NCBI GenBank assembly: GCA_022495005.1
Contig: JAGYXB010000456.1
Location: forward strand, 1,550,001-1,614,000
Direction of reading: 5' to 3'
DNA from: Rhyacophila brunnea
Lineage: Eukaryota; Arthropoda; Insecta; Trichoptera; Rhyacophilidae
DNA: 64,000 nucleotides
Part shown: positions 43,580 to 55,279 of the stretch, piece by piece
Layout of the letters: every line of letters begins with the position of its first letter
How positions within the stretch are numbered: position 1 is the first letter of the stretch
Position numbers and translations under genes: made by a program
The notes under the pieces: generated by a model
What the model saw: the letters and a program-made list of their open reading frames with translations, nothing else
Database searches by the model: none
Told to the model about the DNA's origin: nothing

Positions 43580-43950
43580 TTCAGTTGAAAATGTCACTTT
43601 GAGGCGGACGAAACCGGTCCAACTTTATTAAATAAAAAAGTGGAATAAGTACAAAAAAAAATTGCGTTTTCTTGATGCAGGGTTTTGAATGTGTGAGTGT
43701 CCTACGAAAATGAAGCACGCATTATGCACGTGCAATAGTGTGTGTAATACACCAACATTAAATGAGCGTAAATGAATAAACCGAGAGTAGTTTTCAGTAT
43801 TCGACGTAAAACGTATTCTTGACACGTGTGTAAGTTTAACCCGGTTCTTCCTTACTCGAGTCGGTTACCTGCTATCGCCTTACCCGTTATGTATTTCAAT
43901 TTCATTATTTCTGAGTTGCCTGATTGACAGTTAACATAATAAAAGAAATT
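43580..43950. mobile_element. Foldback family arm with internal insertion
   Basis: GTTGAAAATGTCACTTTGAG, GCGGACGAAACCGGTCC, AAGTGGAATAAGTAC and AATTGCGTTTT match the right arm of 40062-40629. The outermost part (TTGACAGTTAACATAATAAA) appears only about 240 bp later at 43925, so 43676-43920 looks inserted or substituted. The opposite arm is lacking. Confidence 0.65.
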
Positions 43951-44447
43951 ATATATAGCATAATAAAAACATTATACACACATTGATATAGAGACAAAAT
44001 GAAATTAATGCGAAGTTAGTATGACTCTTATGCATGATTAACAAAATTAGATTAATTTTACTCGTCAATTTGAAATACGTATTCATTATTCATATTAATG
44101 TCAATCCCAATCAAAAGTATGCTTATTTAATTAAATCTTCACTAATAATTTGCAGAAATCTGTTTTATTAAATTTCCTAGCTCGAAGTATTTCATAAGAT
44201 GAAACTTTATGCTCGTTGGAAAGTTCATGACCCGTCTGCTGAACAACTCGTTTTATTGTCATGTAATACAGCGCATGTCTCTCTTCATACAAATAATACC
44301 GCCTTTGGCGAAAGCTCAGCATCTTCTAAGAATAGAATATACACACCAGTACATATTTCTAAATAATACAATTTAAATAAAGTGAAACTTAGGAACGGTA
44401 ACCACTGTGATATTCCAATACATTATAACGGTCGAAATAATTGTTTG
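43951..44447. other. AT-rich intergenic, nothing recognised
   Basis: A 63-codon minus frame at 44131-44322 has no family features. Confidence 0.5.
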
Positions 44448-44455
44448 GCCTAAAC

Positions 44456-45089
44456 CATGGGTGGCCAAACCTAGGCCCGCGGGCCGCATGCGGCCCGCTG
44501 GGTGTCAACTTGTGGCCCGTGGAGCAGTGAGAAAATAAAAACGCCAGATGTGCTAATTTCGAAAATTGAGATACGATATTGACTCAAGATTTTAAAAAGC
44601 ACCGTGTGCTTTTTGCTGCATTTGCAACGCCATTTTCCGTAGACGTGAATTTATTACCGGGAAATTTACAAATGGAACATTGTGAAATATGTTGCGATGA
44701 ACAGTTAAAGGAGAAATTCCATCAGGTTGGTTTGAAAGAGTTTTATAAAACATATTTTGGACAAGGAGAAATATCCTGCATTTTACAAACATGCTCTAAT
44801 GATGACTTCGCTATTTGGGAATACTAATTTACACGTGTGAACAGCTTTTTAGTCGGATGAAACATATCAAATCCCGAGTGAGAACACAAATCACCGATGT
44901 GCATTTGGAAAACATTACTGTTTCGTGTAGGAACAACCTCACTCGATATCGATATTGATACAATTAGTTCTGCCACACAAAATCAAACTTCTCAATAAAA
45001 TTTATTATTTTAATATTATTTTGTTTATTTTTTATTATTTTAAAAAAGTCTAATTTAAAAAATATGTTTGATTTTCATTTTTGTTTTAT

Positions 45090-45120
<31 letters not shown>

Positions 45121-45221
45121 TTCTTTTTTGTTTTGTATAATAAAAAAATCGGTTGTGCGGCCCGGTAGGAAATCTCATTTTTAGAATCTGGCCCGGCTGT
45201 TGAAAAGGTTGGCCACCCATG
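44456..45221 (+). mobile_element. hAT element, 766 bp, TSD GCCTAAAC
   Basis: The ends CATGGGTGGCCAAACCTAGG and AAAAGGTTGGCCACCCATG are inverted. GCCTAAAC flanks both sides (44448-44455 and 45222-45229). GGCCCGCGGGCCGC-type words lie inside the left end. It contains the largest surviving transposase C-terminus of the window and a 28-bp (TA)n run near 45094-45121. Confidence 0.95.
44560..44990 (+). pseudogene. hAT transposase C-terminal remnant (GTF2IRD2-like)
   Basis: The open frame 44579-44827 reads FKKHRVLFAAFATPFSVDVN, LLPGNLQMEHCEICCDEQLK and EKFHQVGLKEFYKTYFG. After shifts it continues with MKHIKSRVRTQITDVHLEN-like sequence and SLDIDIDTISSATQ. The order F..H..LF..FA.PFSVDV, LQME...L.CD..LK.KF, MKHIKSR.R..I.D.HL is diagnostic for the GTF2IRD2-type hAT C-terminus. 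The start codon is internal to homology, so it is not a gene model. Confidence 0.9.
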
Positions 45222-45303
45222 GCCTAAACAGAACAAAATTTAATTTTATGTATTTCAAAATTCCCGCGGTTTCGGTACAGCATTCATAAGCATACCAATT
45301 TAG

Positions 45304-46045
45304 TTGTTACTAGTAAAGTTGTCCAGTCGCGAGATTGTCTACCTGAGTCAGTACATCGTAAATCGAGCTTCAATGCGGAATCCAAAGTACGTTACATACA
45401 TAAATCGTCTCGAAGCGGTACAAAAGCGATTTCGTAAGCACGTCAATTTTAAAGCTTTCTGTTATGATTTATCTAATTGTATTTCGACCACTGCAACTTT
45501 TATGGTACCATCTTTGGAATGTCGACGTTCTATACCTGATCAATATTTTCTTTTTAAAATCATCAATGGTTTTGTTGACTCGCCAAACCTACTCGAAAGG
45601 ATGGGTTTCCATTGTCCATCAAGATTTACGCGAAACCAAACTTTGTACCATATCAGTGGCGGTTATAATTATGCACAAAACTTTTTTATTCGGCGCTCTT
45701 GTTTAAATTATAATATGTATTTCTCCACCGCTGATCCTTTTAATAATTCACCTGTTTCATTTAAATATCTATCTCCAAAATTTTGTATAAATAGATATAA
45801 TATATTATACTTATATATATTATTATATATTTTATGTTACTTTTTTGTATATAATTTAATAATTCATTATTCTTCCTCATTTTTCTCATGTAATTTTCTT
45901 ATGTAATTTCTTTATATTTATGTTATTCTCACTCTCTATCTTGTTAGGCTTAATTATATTATAATGTATACATATAAATTTTGCTGGCTGCAATAACTTT
46001 TTCATTATTATATTATAAATTTTTGTAATCAATACAAAAAAAAAA
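45304..46045 (+). pseudogene. Jockey/R1-like non-LTR retrotransposon 3' end
   Basis: A 200-codon frame contains NPKYVTYINRLEAVQKRFRK, HVNFKAFCYDLSNC, PSLECRRSIPDQYFLFKIIN, GFVDSPNLLERMGFHCPSRF and TRNQTLYH. This is the region after the RT (W.P.....I..LE.VQ..F.R..., L..RR...D..FL.K..NG.....LL....F..P....R) typical of insect Jockey/R1-like elements. It is 5'-truncated. The part after about residue 165 is AT-rich 3' UTR. It ends near a run of A at 46035-46045. A second copy is at 53465-54110. Confidence 0.85.
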
Positions 46046-47947
46046 ATATCGTGATCATACCGCAATTAGATTTGATATAAATAGAAAGGATTTCAAGTTA
46101 AAATAAATATTAAAAAAACATTAATATTATGAGTTTATAAATCCTATAAATCTTTTCTATATGTGTTAAGAGAAAACCTAATAAACTAATTTTTAATAAT
46201 ATACATCACATTCTCTCTAATACTGATATTAAATTTTATCTTCTTTATTTTTGATTAATACCTAGTATGTTCCATTTACACGTTTTGCAGTCAGTTAAAA
46301 ATGTATTAAGTGTAACCAATGAAACTAGGTATAAAAACTGGAGATTTAAAAACGAAACAATTTATACCTATATAGTTCTAATACACTATTGCATTGTTTT
46401 TTTAATGATTCCCAATGATTCACAGATAGTCAAAAAATCATTATTATTATAATATAATACAACCGGTACTGCTATATGTCCTATATATGCTATATAATAG
46501 TACCGAGTAAATGTGCTGTGGTGTGGAACTTCATATTTGGTAGTGAATTAAATAATACATATTATAAGTAGTTGGAATATCATTACAACATTGTAAATGA
46601 GCTGTTAATTGTCCACTTTACACGCAAGTAGAGTATATGCTTCATAACTTTGCACTCCGGCTCTAGGATGAAAATGATGTAGGTACTTAATATATTCAAA
46701 AAATATATTATCTATTTATTATTATATTATATTATTATAAGTGAATATCATTTGATTTAATTCTATACGAGGAATTATTTACTAGAAAACACGTTATATA
46801 TAAAGATTTTACATTTCAAAGTACCCACCATTTACAATTTTAATATATATTGGTTTATATGGAATACGAGTCTAGAATGTTTTCTCTGCAACTCTATCTT
46901 CGTAATGCAATAAAGCTCCAAGTGTTCCGTTTTCTTTGCAGTCAGAATAAAAAGACGTGTTTCAATGTATTTGTTATCTTGTCCAGAATATCACATACGC
47001 TGTATAATAATACAAGTTCAACTTGGACATGAGAATTCATCGTGTCCTTATGGCTTGTGGCGTTTTATGACAGTCTCAAAATGAAATTGCCTTTGCAGTC
47101 GACATTTTGTCATAACTTAAATGAATCAAAATTATTATATTTTTTGTATTACGTAGTTACTAGACACAGAAGGCAAATATATTTATTTTGAAATGTACTG
47201 TATACTTACTATACAGTGAAATAATTCACTTGTAAATCAATAGCTTTCCTCACATCGCAGCAGTTCTGCAGTGGGATTCCGAAGGGATCATGATTTTTAG
47301 TCATGCGGATGAGAAAGGAGGATACAGATTAATAATATTAAAATATGAAAAAAAAATAATCGCTATGTACCAAGGCTTTAACGTCAGATTAGGTTTATTA
47401 TTCAAGGTATTCGTATTACAGTCCATAAAATGCAACAAACGATAACCGTAACTCGGGTTCTCAAATATAACCGATATTAAATGCGTCTTTTTTATTTTAT
47501 GTGTCAAACTGTAATGACGTAGCTATTGAAAATAGCATATTCTTTAATACGTGTTTATCCCTTATTCCACAGTCGAGATTACCTAGACCAGAAGGTAAGA
47601 TCAGGGACACACAATATGTCAACAGTCAATACTACCAAGAATTATAGAGTTCTCATTTACACCGCGTATGATTCGGAAAAAATACGTGGCAAAATATATG
47701 TAATTATATTCAAGCGTTTAGATAGACTACGGTATTTAAGCATTCCTAAGAGAGAGAGAGCTGACTGGATGAAGCTACGGAAAGTATTCATACAGCCTCG
47801 ACTACAGGAGTCTCAAAAAAAATATTTTGAGCTCGCTTCACCATAAGGTCGTATTTTAATTTATACGGGGCCCAAAACATCGATCCACTCTCAATTCGGC
47901 TCTAACTAAAGAATTATAAAGATTTCTTAATACAGTAACAATTTTGT
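46046..47947. other. AT-rich intergenic, about 1.9 kb
   Basis: The frame 47526-47846 (106 codons, basic, ending ELASP) lies 0.1 kb before the family A retrotransposon. It shows no recognised domain and could be retrotransposon-derived or chance. The phrase at 46067 repeated at 27268 is noted under that region. Confidence 0.45.
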
Positions 47948-48571
47948 CATTAACAGCGAACCAATCGAACGTGTGACCCATTATAAATATTTAGGTACAT
48001 GGGTCAATGAGAAATGGGACCAGTCTCAGGAAATAAAAACTATAATTGAGATCGCAAGGAGCGCCTTTCTCAAAATGAGACGCCTCCTTAGCAATCGACA
48101 TCTTAACCTAGGTCTGAGACTGCGTATGGTACGTTGTTATGTGCTCTCAATTCTTTTCTATGGTATGGAAATATGGACGCTAAACCAAGAGATGTCACGA
48201 GACTTGAAGCTTTCGAGATGTGGCTGTATAGACGCATCCTCAAAATTCCTTGGACTGACCGGGTGACAAATGTTGAAGTTCTCAATCGAATGGGGAAGGA
48301 CCGAGAAGTTCTACGTAGTATCAAAACCAGGAAACTACAATACCTCGGCCACATTATGAGAGGACAAAAATACAGCATTCCCCAACTTGTCATTCAAGGA
48401 AAGATCAATGGGAAGCGTAGCAGAGGACGGCGCCGCATTTCGTGGCTTAAGAACCTCCGTGATTGGTACGAGTGCAGCTCCACCGAACTGTTCCGGGTAG
48501 CAGACAACAAATATAAGATCGCCTTGATTGTGGCCGACCTCCGCTAGGGGATGCCACAATAAGAAGAAGAA
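47948..48571 (+). pseudogene. Non-LTR retrotransposon 3' end (family A), longest copy
   Basis: The first frame runs VINSEPIERVTHYKYLGTWV, NEKWDQSQEIKTIIEIARSA, FLKMRRLLSNRHLNLGLRLR and MVRCYVLSILFYGMEIWTLN. After a shift near 48205 a second frame runs EAFEMWLYRRILKIPWTDRV, TNVEVLNRMGKDREVLRSIK, LQYLGHIMRGQKYSIPQLVI, QGKINGKRSRGRRRISWLKN and LRDWYECSSTELFRVADNK. This is the post-RT C-terminus (YLG, LLYG.E.W, EMW.YRR.L.I.WTD, YLGH..R). It ends GCCACAATAAGAAGAAGA. The 2335-2725 copy is a shorter relative. Confidence 0.92.
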
Positions 48572-48623
48572 TACAGTAACATCCGAAGAGATCCAGTAAG
48601 TATAGAAAGACCATTGAAGTTAA

Positions 48624-48850
48624 TCCCTCCAAACCAAAACCCGCCACGCACCACACCCGGTCCTAATCGAGCGTATCACGTGGCCCTACATTGGCGATGT
48701 GAAGCATCTAGTTCAGTTTTAGGTTGAGAATGCCCTAGGAGAAGATACCGAGGACTAAGGTTGCTACGCTCAAAGTGAGCTCTGACTGAGTTTAAAGTTA
48801 CTTTATAATGCAAAGTGCCGGGGAGAGAAAAGCACAGGGAAATGATTCTA
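48624..48850 (+). repeat. Dispersed repeat R1, copy 2
   Basis: CCCTCCAAACCAAAACCCGC, CCGGTCCTAATCGAGCGTAT, CACGTGGCCCTACATTGGCG, GAGGACTAAGGTTGC, TGACTGAGTTTAAAG and GGGAAATGATTCTAG. About 230 bp. No tRNA head or TIR is recognised. Confidence 0.75.
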
Positions 48851-48899
48851 GTATATATATATAACAAAAATAATGAAACTAGTCATACGGACAGCAAAA

Positions 48900-49689
48900 A
48901 TTATGTGAAGAGATCTTCACGCCCGCAGTAAGACGCCGCAAAATTTTTAAATGCAAGATCCGGTAGAGAGATCCGGTAAGACAAAGCCCAACGTTTGTAG
49001 CATCTTTTTACACATGGTATATATTATGGCCACTAAACAACAGTAGTTTACACTTGGCATTAAGCCTTTTTTGCGACGCCAGAATCACCCAGGGGGCGAT
49101 GCCTGTTTGGGCCAAATCGGTCCAATCGCCATAAGACCGGACCTGGTCTACGTAGTTGCTTGGCACATTAAAATTAAACTTTTAAAATCTAATATTAAAC
49201 TTCAAACATGTGTGTCATAAAGCATTGTCATTATTAATGGGCACGACCATGATAAAAAAAATTATCATAACTTATTCCGTGCCCCATTTTACAAAAATAA
49301 TCGTGACTCACACAACCCCCGTGGTATAACGCATGTGTAATTTAATTCCAGGTGTATTGTAATGTCTTTCGTTTACAGGCAGCGCGGCTTTTCATTATAA
49401 ATAATTTGTCGGCTAAATGGTCTAATTCATAATGAGCCGTGTTGACTCTGTGTCGCTGAGTAGTCATTTTAAAGGGAAATGTAAAATTCAAACCCCTAGC
49501 TTTGTCACGGCGCCGTGGTGTGTGGTTTTAGTGGATACATATTTAATAACCGACCAACTATCATTTGAAACCATAAACATGCGAGGCTGGGAAGGCAAAC
49601 ATTTATTTACGAGGTAGTAATTTTTACCCGAAGGAATAATAATTATGTGTTGTTGTAGAGTAGTAGTAGTTAGTGTTAGTAGACCAAAT
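48900..49689. other. Intergenic, nothing bounded
   Basis: A GC-richer patch lies at 49070-49150. The 61-codon frame at 49432 is unsupported. Confidence 0.45.
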
Positions 49690-50325
49690 CCATGTGCAAT
49701 GCTGCATCCATTGACGCCGACACTCGTCTGCGGGTTTCCGGTTTGCCCGTCGAGCTGGTATCCAGGTTCAAATACTTGAAGACCACGGTTGCCGGTATTT
49801 CTATTGAGCTTGGAATCCGCATGGGTATGGCGGAGTCTGCGTGAGGACCAAATGTCGTTTGTTCAACGCGTGCGTGTTACCTGTGCTCCTTTATGGCTGT
49901 GAGACATGGAACCATACTAAGCTTCAAGAGTCTCGGCTTTTGAGCTTTGAGAATCGATGTCTCCGCCGAATCTTAGGAGTACATTGGTACGACCGCGTTA
50001 CAAACATCCGAGTTCGTGAGCAGACGCAGTAGCCTTCGGTGATTGAGGTAATCACGAAGAGACGTTTTACATGACTGGGACATGTGTTCCGGATGCCGCC
50101 AAAGAGTGCGACACTTCGTACCCTTGTGACACAGCCTCAAGGGTTCCGTCGTCATGGCCGGCCCTCCCTCACCCTGCAGCGGTGCTACAAAACCGATATA
50201 CGCGCTGCAGGTCTGGGATGGCGGGAGGCGCAAGAGTTGGCGATGGATCGAGGGAAGTGGCGCGAGCTTGTGCTTGCCTTTTGCCCCAATGTTGGCTCGT
50301 GACAGGGTGAAAGAAAAAGAAGAAG
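49690..50325 (+). pseudogene. Non-LTR retrotransposon 3' end (family C)
   Basis: Frames read IRMGMAES, TKCRLFNACVLPVLLYGCET, WNHTKLQESRLLSFENRCLR, RILGVHWYDRVTNIRVREQT, then FRMPPKSATLRTLV, PQGFRRHGRPSLTLQRCYKT, DIRAAGLGWREAQELAMDRG and KWRELVLAFCPNVGS. This is the least damaged C-terminus of family C, still with at least two frame breaks. It ends GACAGGGTGAAAGAAAAAGA. It is antisense to a 167-codon minus-strand frame (50476-49973), which is a shadow. Confidence 0.9.
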
Positions 50326-50329
50326 TAAC

Positions 50330-50900
50330 GTTCCCTACAAGGTGTGTGCGTGCAAATTTATAAAAAAAAAATCGGCACAAATTTTTCCAACCTCCGCACA
50401 TAATACATTTTGTAAAAAATAGCGCATTCTTCACTGCCTTGTAATATCGTCGCATTCTATTTTTTTCACAGCTCAATAATTTGATGAGTTCATTTATCTA
50501 CGCAAAAAATGATTGTTATATATTTTTGAGCAACATAATTGGTCTGATGAGTTTATAATGCGCACACACAATATAGAAACTTAGCCCAAGTTCAGCAGAA
50601 TATTGTATCTGGATCATCACCAATGTACGATACAGTTTTTAGGTACCTATGTGTGGGTTCGAAGCAATGCCAGGCTTGAAGCCCCCTGCGAACAAGTTGC
50701 CTCAGCTATATACTGCATTCGATTTTTAAAATATAGCAATCATTGTAATGTTTTCAGTATTTAAAAAATCTTTAATTAAATTATTTAAAGCTCCCTAAAG
50801 GCCCATATATACGACAAATAATATTTCTATCTAAATATTCAAAGCTCAATAATGTCGAAGAGATAATGTTTAGGTTTTGTTCCATTCCTGGAAATGTCAC
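50330..50900. other. AT-rich intergenic, nothing recognised
   Basis: No gene or repeat was found. Confidence 0.5.
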
Positions 50901-50904
50901 AAAT

Positions 50905-51265
50905 CAATCAAACGAAACGACAGAACAGTGACAAAACAGAATATGACAAAACAGAACAACGATAAATATAACTATGATCTTTCAGAAAAAATATAAATTT
51001 AATATTGAAATTGTCCTATCTCTATTATGTTGATAGATTTTTAATAGCACAGATTTTCAATACGCCATAATAAATCAAATTATATACAGTGTTGCTGCAC
51101 AGTATATATTAAAGTGTTGTCGGCAAGCTTAGGATATCTCATCTTAATCAATATAATATGTTTGGGTGACTAGGTACAATGAAATAATGACCTAACCTAA
51201 CCTAACCTAAATAGATTCCACAAAAATTATTGTTTCATTTTTCCCCTGGCTGTTCTGTTTTGTCC
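50905..51265. repeat. Repeat H, copy 2, with TTAGG array
   Basis: AACGAAACGACAGAACAGTG and ACAAAACAGAACAACGATAA at the left, TTAATATTGAAATTGTCCTA in the middle and GGCTGTTCTGTTTTGTCCGG at the right match 37205-37810. About 240 bp present in copy 1 is missing here, and a CCTAA array occupies the spot. Confidence 0.75.
51191..51210 (-). repeat. Interstitial TTAGG-type array
   Basis: Four exact CCTAA units inside repeat H copy 2. The corresponding place in copy 1 (about 37570) has none. Confidence 0.88.
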
Positions 51266-51269
51266 GGTT

Positions 51270-52767
51270 ACCGTTGTAATGTTAAAAATAATGTATATTA
51301 TGATTTTGTTGTTATTTATTTTCACAACTGTAAAAAAATGTTTACTATCAGCTCCATACCAAAAGCAGTGCCAGTCAAAAGAATCAATCGATTCGTGCAT
51401 TGATGAATTATTTACAAACAATTATTAACGAAAATACGAAATTTTAACACACAAAAATAGTACGCAATATCTGAAATTAATCAAGAACACTTCCTATATT
51501 AATTTTGTTTTCATGGCCAACGATATTTTCAAACAAAAATAACTACTAAACAAAATTAAAAATTAACACAACTTCGTTAATTGACTTTTAACGGAATACG
51601 TTTTTGTTTATACCTGTGTGGCTTCATGTAGGTATATTATGTTACCAACTCTTTATTGGATGATATTATGATAACAGGAAAGTTTTGCATTGTTTATTGA
51701 TTTACGTTTTTTTTTAAACTGTACAATTATTACAATTTGATACTTGTTACATGTTAGATAGTTATGTAATATAAATGTAACATAGATCATTATTAAAGAG
51801 GAGGTTACTGATGTCAATTACTGATGGACTAATATTTATGAAACTTGTTGAGCTTACAGATTACAGTGTAGTCTAGTTTAGTCACTTTCATATCAAAAGG
51901 TTCCAAAGTTAAGATACAAGTTCTAGAAAATTAAGCACCTGCAACAATTCATAACGAGTAGGTAAGTGGTCAGATATCAGAGATGGATTGGTGAGGTGGG
52001 GTGAGTGTATAAGAGCTCGCACTAATATCCAATCATTGTTGATTGCGCTAGCTTAATCAATAATTTAATTACGACTACGTAAAATGGTCAGATAGCATCT
52101 ATTTGATTTGGAAAAATCAAATAGATGCTATTTTCTTCGTTCTGTAGATCTTTCTAGTTTTTATTTTCATATTTCACGTGGACGAAGTCACGTACTATCT
52201 CTAGTATTCAATAAAATATATTTCATTTTTGATTCTGTTGTATAACAATCAATTTGAATAAAAAAATCTTTAATTTAAAAAAATATCAATGATGTTGTGT
52301 TTATTAATGTGTTTGCAAATTGCAATTAAATACGTAAATCTTCTCCTCCCTCTTGGGTATATAATTATATAGTTATAGATCATTAAGCTAACCAAAAACA
52401 ATATAACGGTGCAATATTGTCCCATTAAGGGCAACACCATTAAGCCACTTTGTCTGGAGCGGAGAATCTCGTACGATTTATTTCTTGGAAAACTCATTAG
52501 ACGCAGAAGTGGCTCACGTCTTTCAGCGAGAGAATAAAGGTTAACAAACTGGAAGTTGATTGCAAGTTGCAATATATGTATATACTTAGATATCATAATT
52601 TTATAATATATATATATGAGAAGAATAAATATCATATAACGTAGAGGAAAAATAATTCTCTAGCTATTTACCAATTAATAGTTTCTTATCAAATCCACCA
52701 TGAATGATACACAACGGTGGTACCCACTTATTTGGTTATTCTATATAGAGCAGGTATTCATGTAGGT
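51270..52767. other. AT-rich intergenic with one strong hairpin
   Basis: At 52093-52130 TAGCATCTATTTGATT pairs perfectly (16 bp) with AATCAAATAGATGCTA around a 6-base loop. No gene is supported. The 121-codon minus-strand frame at 52270-52635 starts with a hydrophobic AT-rich run and has no recognised domain. Confidence 0.5.
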
Positions 52768-53455
52768 CAGGGATGGCGAACCTTTTTACGTACGCGTGCC
52801 GAAATTTCCCAAATAATATTTTTCAACTGTCTGACGTGCCGAGCAGTTATGGGGAAAATTTTTTTTAAAAATTCTACTAAAAATGATGATGTTATAGATA
52901 CCACTCACAGAACATAGCACACACACAGCTTTATCACTATTTTAAATTATGCCATACATATCGGTCCTCCAATTTTGAAACTATCTACCAGAAATTGCTA
53001 CTACTAGCTCCACCAAATTTTTGATTCTTATTTGGTTCAGCCATTTTTTGTGGGTAGAAATGAAATTGTTTGTTAATCTTTTAATTAGTTTGATCGATAA
53101 CGCATAAATTGACAAAAGAATTGCTCTCAGATGAGGCATTCTCTCGTGGTCCCGAGCGTTGTAAATCGATCAAAATTAGAGGTTTGCGGCGCGGCAGTCC
53201 CCGCCGCCTGATAAGGCTACGTTAGGTTAGTGCGATAATATTATATGTGACGCATAACATATAAGGACCAACCTGGGCAATTATATATTTATATTAAACC
53301 TAATGCCTATTCTTGAAGGGTATTTGCCTGATATTTTTTATACAATGCGATCTGTCATTTCTTATTATTATAGGTCTTTTTCCCTTCAAACGCGTGCCAT
53401 GCTAAATCATCTAATCATCACCAGTGGCACGCGTGCCATAGGTTCGCGACCCCTG
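52768..53455. mobile_element. hAT element family 3, copy C, 688 bp
   Basis: The ends CAGGGATGGCGAACCTTTTT and GGTTCGCGACCCCTG. The flanking octamers ATGTAGGT and GTGTAGGT agree at 7 of 8. It has the same interior as copies A and B (TTCCCAAATAATATTTTTCA, GTAAATCGATCAAAATTAGA, ATACAATGCGATCTGTCATT). Confidence 0.88.
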
Positions 53456-53464
53456 GTGTAGGTA

Positions 53465-54110
53465 TTGTCAATGAGTAACCAGGACAATGCACCACAGTAC
53501 GCTACATACATAAACAAAACCGATTTCGTAAGTACGTCAATTTTAAAACCTACTATTTCGACCACTGCATCATTCATGGTACCATATTTAGAAATTCGAC
53601 GTTCTGTTTCTGATCAGTATTTTCTTTACAAAATTATCAATGGTTTTGTTGACTCGCCAAACCTACCCGAAAGGATGGGTTTCCACTGTCCATCAAGATT
53701 TACGCGAAACCAAGCTTTGTATCATGTTAATCGTAGTGATTCAAATTATGTGCAAAACTCCTTCTTTAAATTACAATATGTCTTTCTCCACCGTTGATCC
53801 TTTCAATAATACATATATTTCATTTAAACGCGCTAATGGATATTAACCAAATTATAAATGTTAAATATTATATAATCGGTATAACTTTTTTGTCTATAAT
53901 TATTTTTCATTTTTCATATTATGTAATTTCGTTATATTTTTGTTTTTATTACTTTCTCACTTTTTATTCTTGTTTAGACTTAACTATATTATAACGTAGA
54001 TATACGTAGAAACTTTGTTGGTTGCAATATAATTTCAATGTTCTTTTTTAAACATATTTTTGTATTCAAAATGTAACTGTTTGTTTCCTTGTTAAATAAA
54101 AAACATTTAA
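53465..54110 (+). pseudogene. Jockey/R1-like non-LTR 3' end, second copy
   Basis: The frame reads NAPQYATYINKTDFVSTSIL, STTASFMVPYLEIRRSVSDQ, YFLYKIINGFVDSPNLPERM and GFHCPSRFTRNQALYHVN. Compared with 45304-45906 about 25 codons between YIN and ISTTA are rearranged or deleted and the frame shifts. It ends GGTTGCAATATAATTT, like the other copy, and starts 10 bp after hAT copy C. Confidence 0.85.
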
Positions 54111-54119
54111 AAAGTTATA

Positions 54120-55279
54120 CACAACTACCTAAGCAAAGTGCCGCCCTTAAGCAGACCTATTATACCGTCCCCTTTCATTTTTTTAGTTTTAAATTGTCAG
54201 AAAATTCGTTACGTGCATACCTACTTATATATTTTATTACTTATTTATTTTAGACTATCTTAAATAAGCAAATAAGTACGCCAAAAGTTTACGCGTTTCA
54301 AAATATTCACCCCTGTGAATATTTTTTCTGTGCGATATACCGCCATTACAATATGTATAACAATGGAATTTCGATGTCGATAGGTACTGAATAATGAAGT
54401 AACAGCATCGTTTGCTACATTTAAAACTGCCACTCCTCTAAAAAATTGTAATACGTGAATGCATTCCTTTATTTGCTGTGCTGCCCCTATGCAATACATG
54501 GCCTGCCTGCCTCTACGGGACGTCACTTTAGAATGAACGGCAAAAAACGAACAATTCGGAGTTAATTTACAAGTGATAAATTATAACAATTTTTATGTAA
54601 AAGCGTTTTTAGATAATAATATTACAAACAGAATACAAAAGATATATTTCTTTTATAATATATGAGATTAAACTGAATTATATATTGGAGGTTCGGGTTA
54701 AGTGGATAACCCCTCTTTCTCCATGCAAGAAAATCTGTCTGTTCCGATTTCACAAGTTAAAGGGAGACGGCTATCGACTGACTGATATTCAGGTAACTGA
54801 GAAAGGTTTGTGTATCGTCATTTGTGTTAGTGGAACTGTGAAAATGGCGCAAAATTCAAATTTATAAAGTTAACTAGCCGTTATTTACATCAAATTATCA
54901 TGATGGTGATATAAAATCGAAGATAACTCAGCATTACGTCGGCCATCACCCTGTATAGGTCATTTTTGAAGGTTGTATCGTTGTTATTATCCAAGGCCTT
55001 TCACATAAAGTATATTATAATGAATTTTTGATGATTTGGTATCTATAATTAGTTTCCTAAATACTAAATAATTATGCTGTTATCACTAAAACCTCTATGT
55101 AATATTATGCCCATCGTCATGAATAATCAATTGATGGTAATTATAATCTAAAATAATGATTCTAATATTAGATTGACAAGCAAAGTGTAGGTAGGAACCT
55201 ATTAAATATTTGATGTTTTACTTACCATTTTTTTTTTAAATTTTATATGTTTTATTTCATAAATAGAATAATCTATATA
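54120..55279. other. AT-rich intergenic, nothing recognised
   Basis: Frames of 88 and 60 codons (54260-54526 minus and 54685-54867 plus) lack recognisable features. Confidence 0.5.

Noticed and set aside
45304..45906. Host gene of 200 codons
   Set aside because: The sequence matches the post-RT region of a non-LTR retrotransposon and has a second diverged copy at 53.5 kb.
49973..50476. A 167-codon minus-strand gene
   Set aside because: Its central part is antisense to the family C retrotransposon C-terminus, so it is a shadow frame.
52093..52130. Rho-independent terminator
   Set aside because: The hairpin is AT-rich, has no adjacent gene, and the context is eukaryotic.
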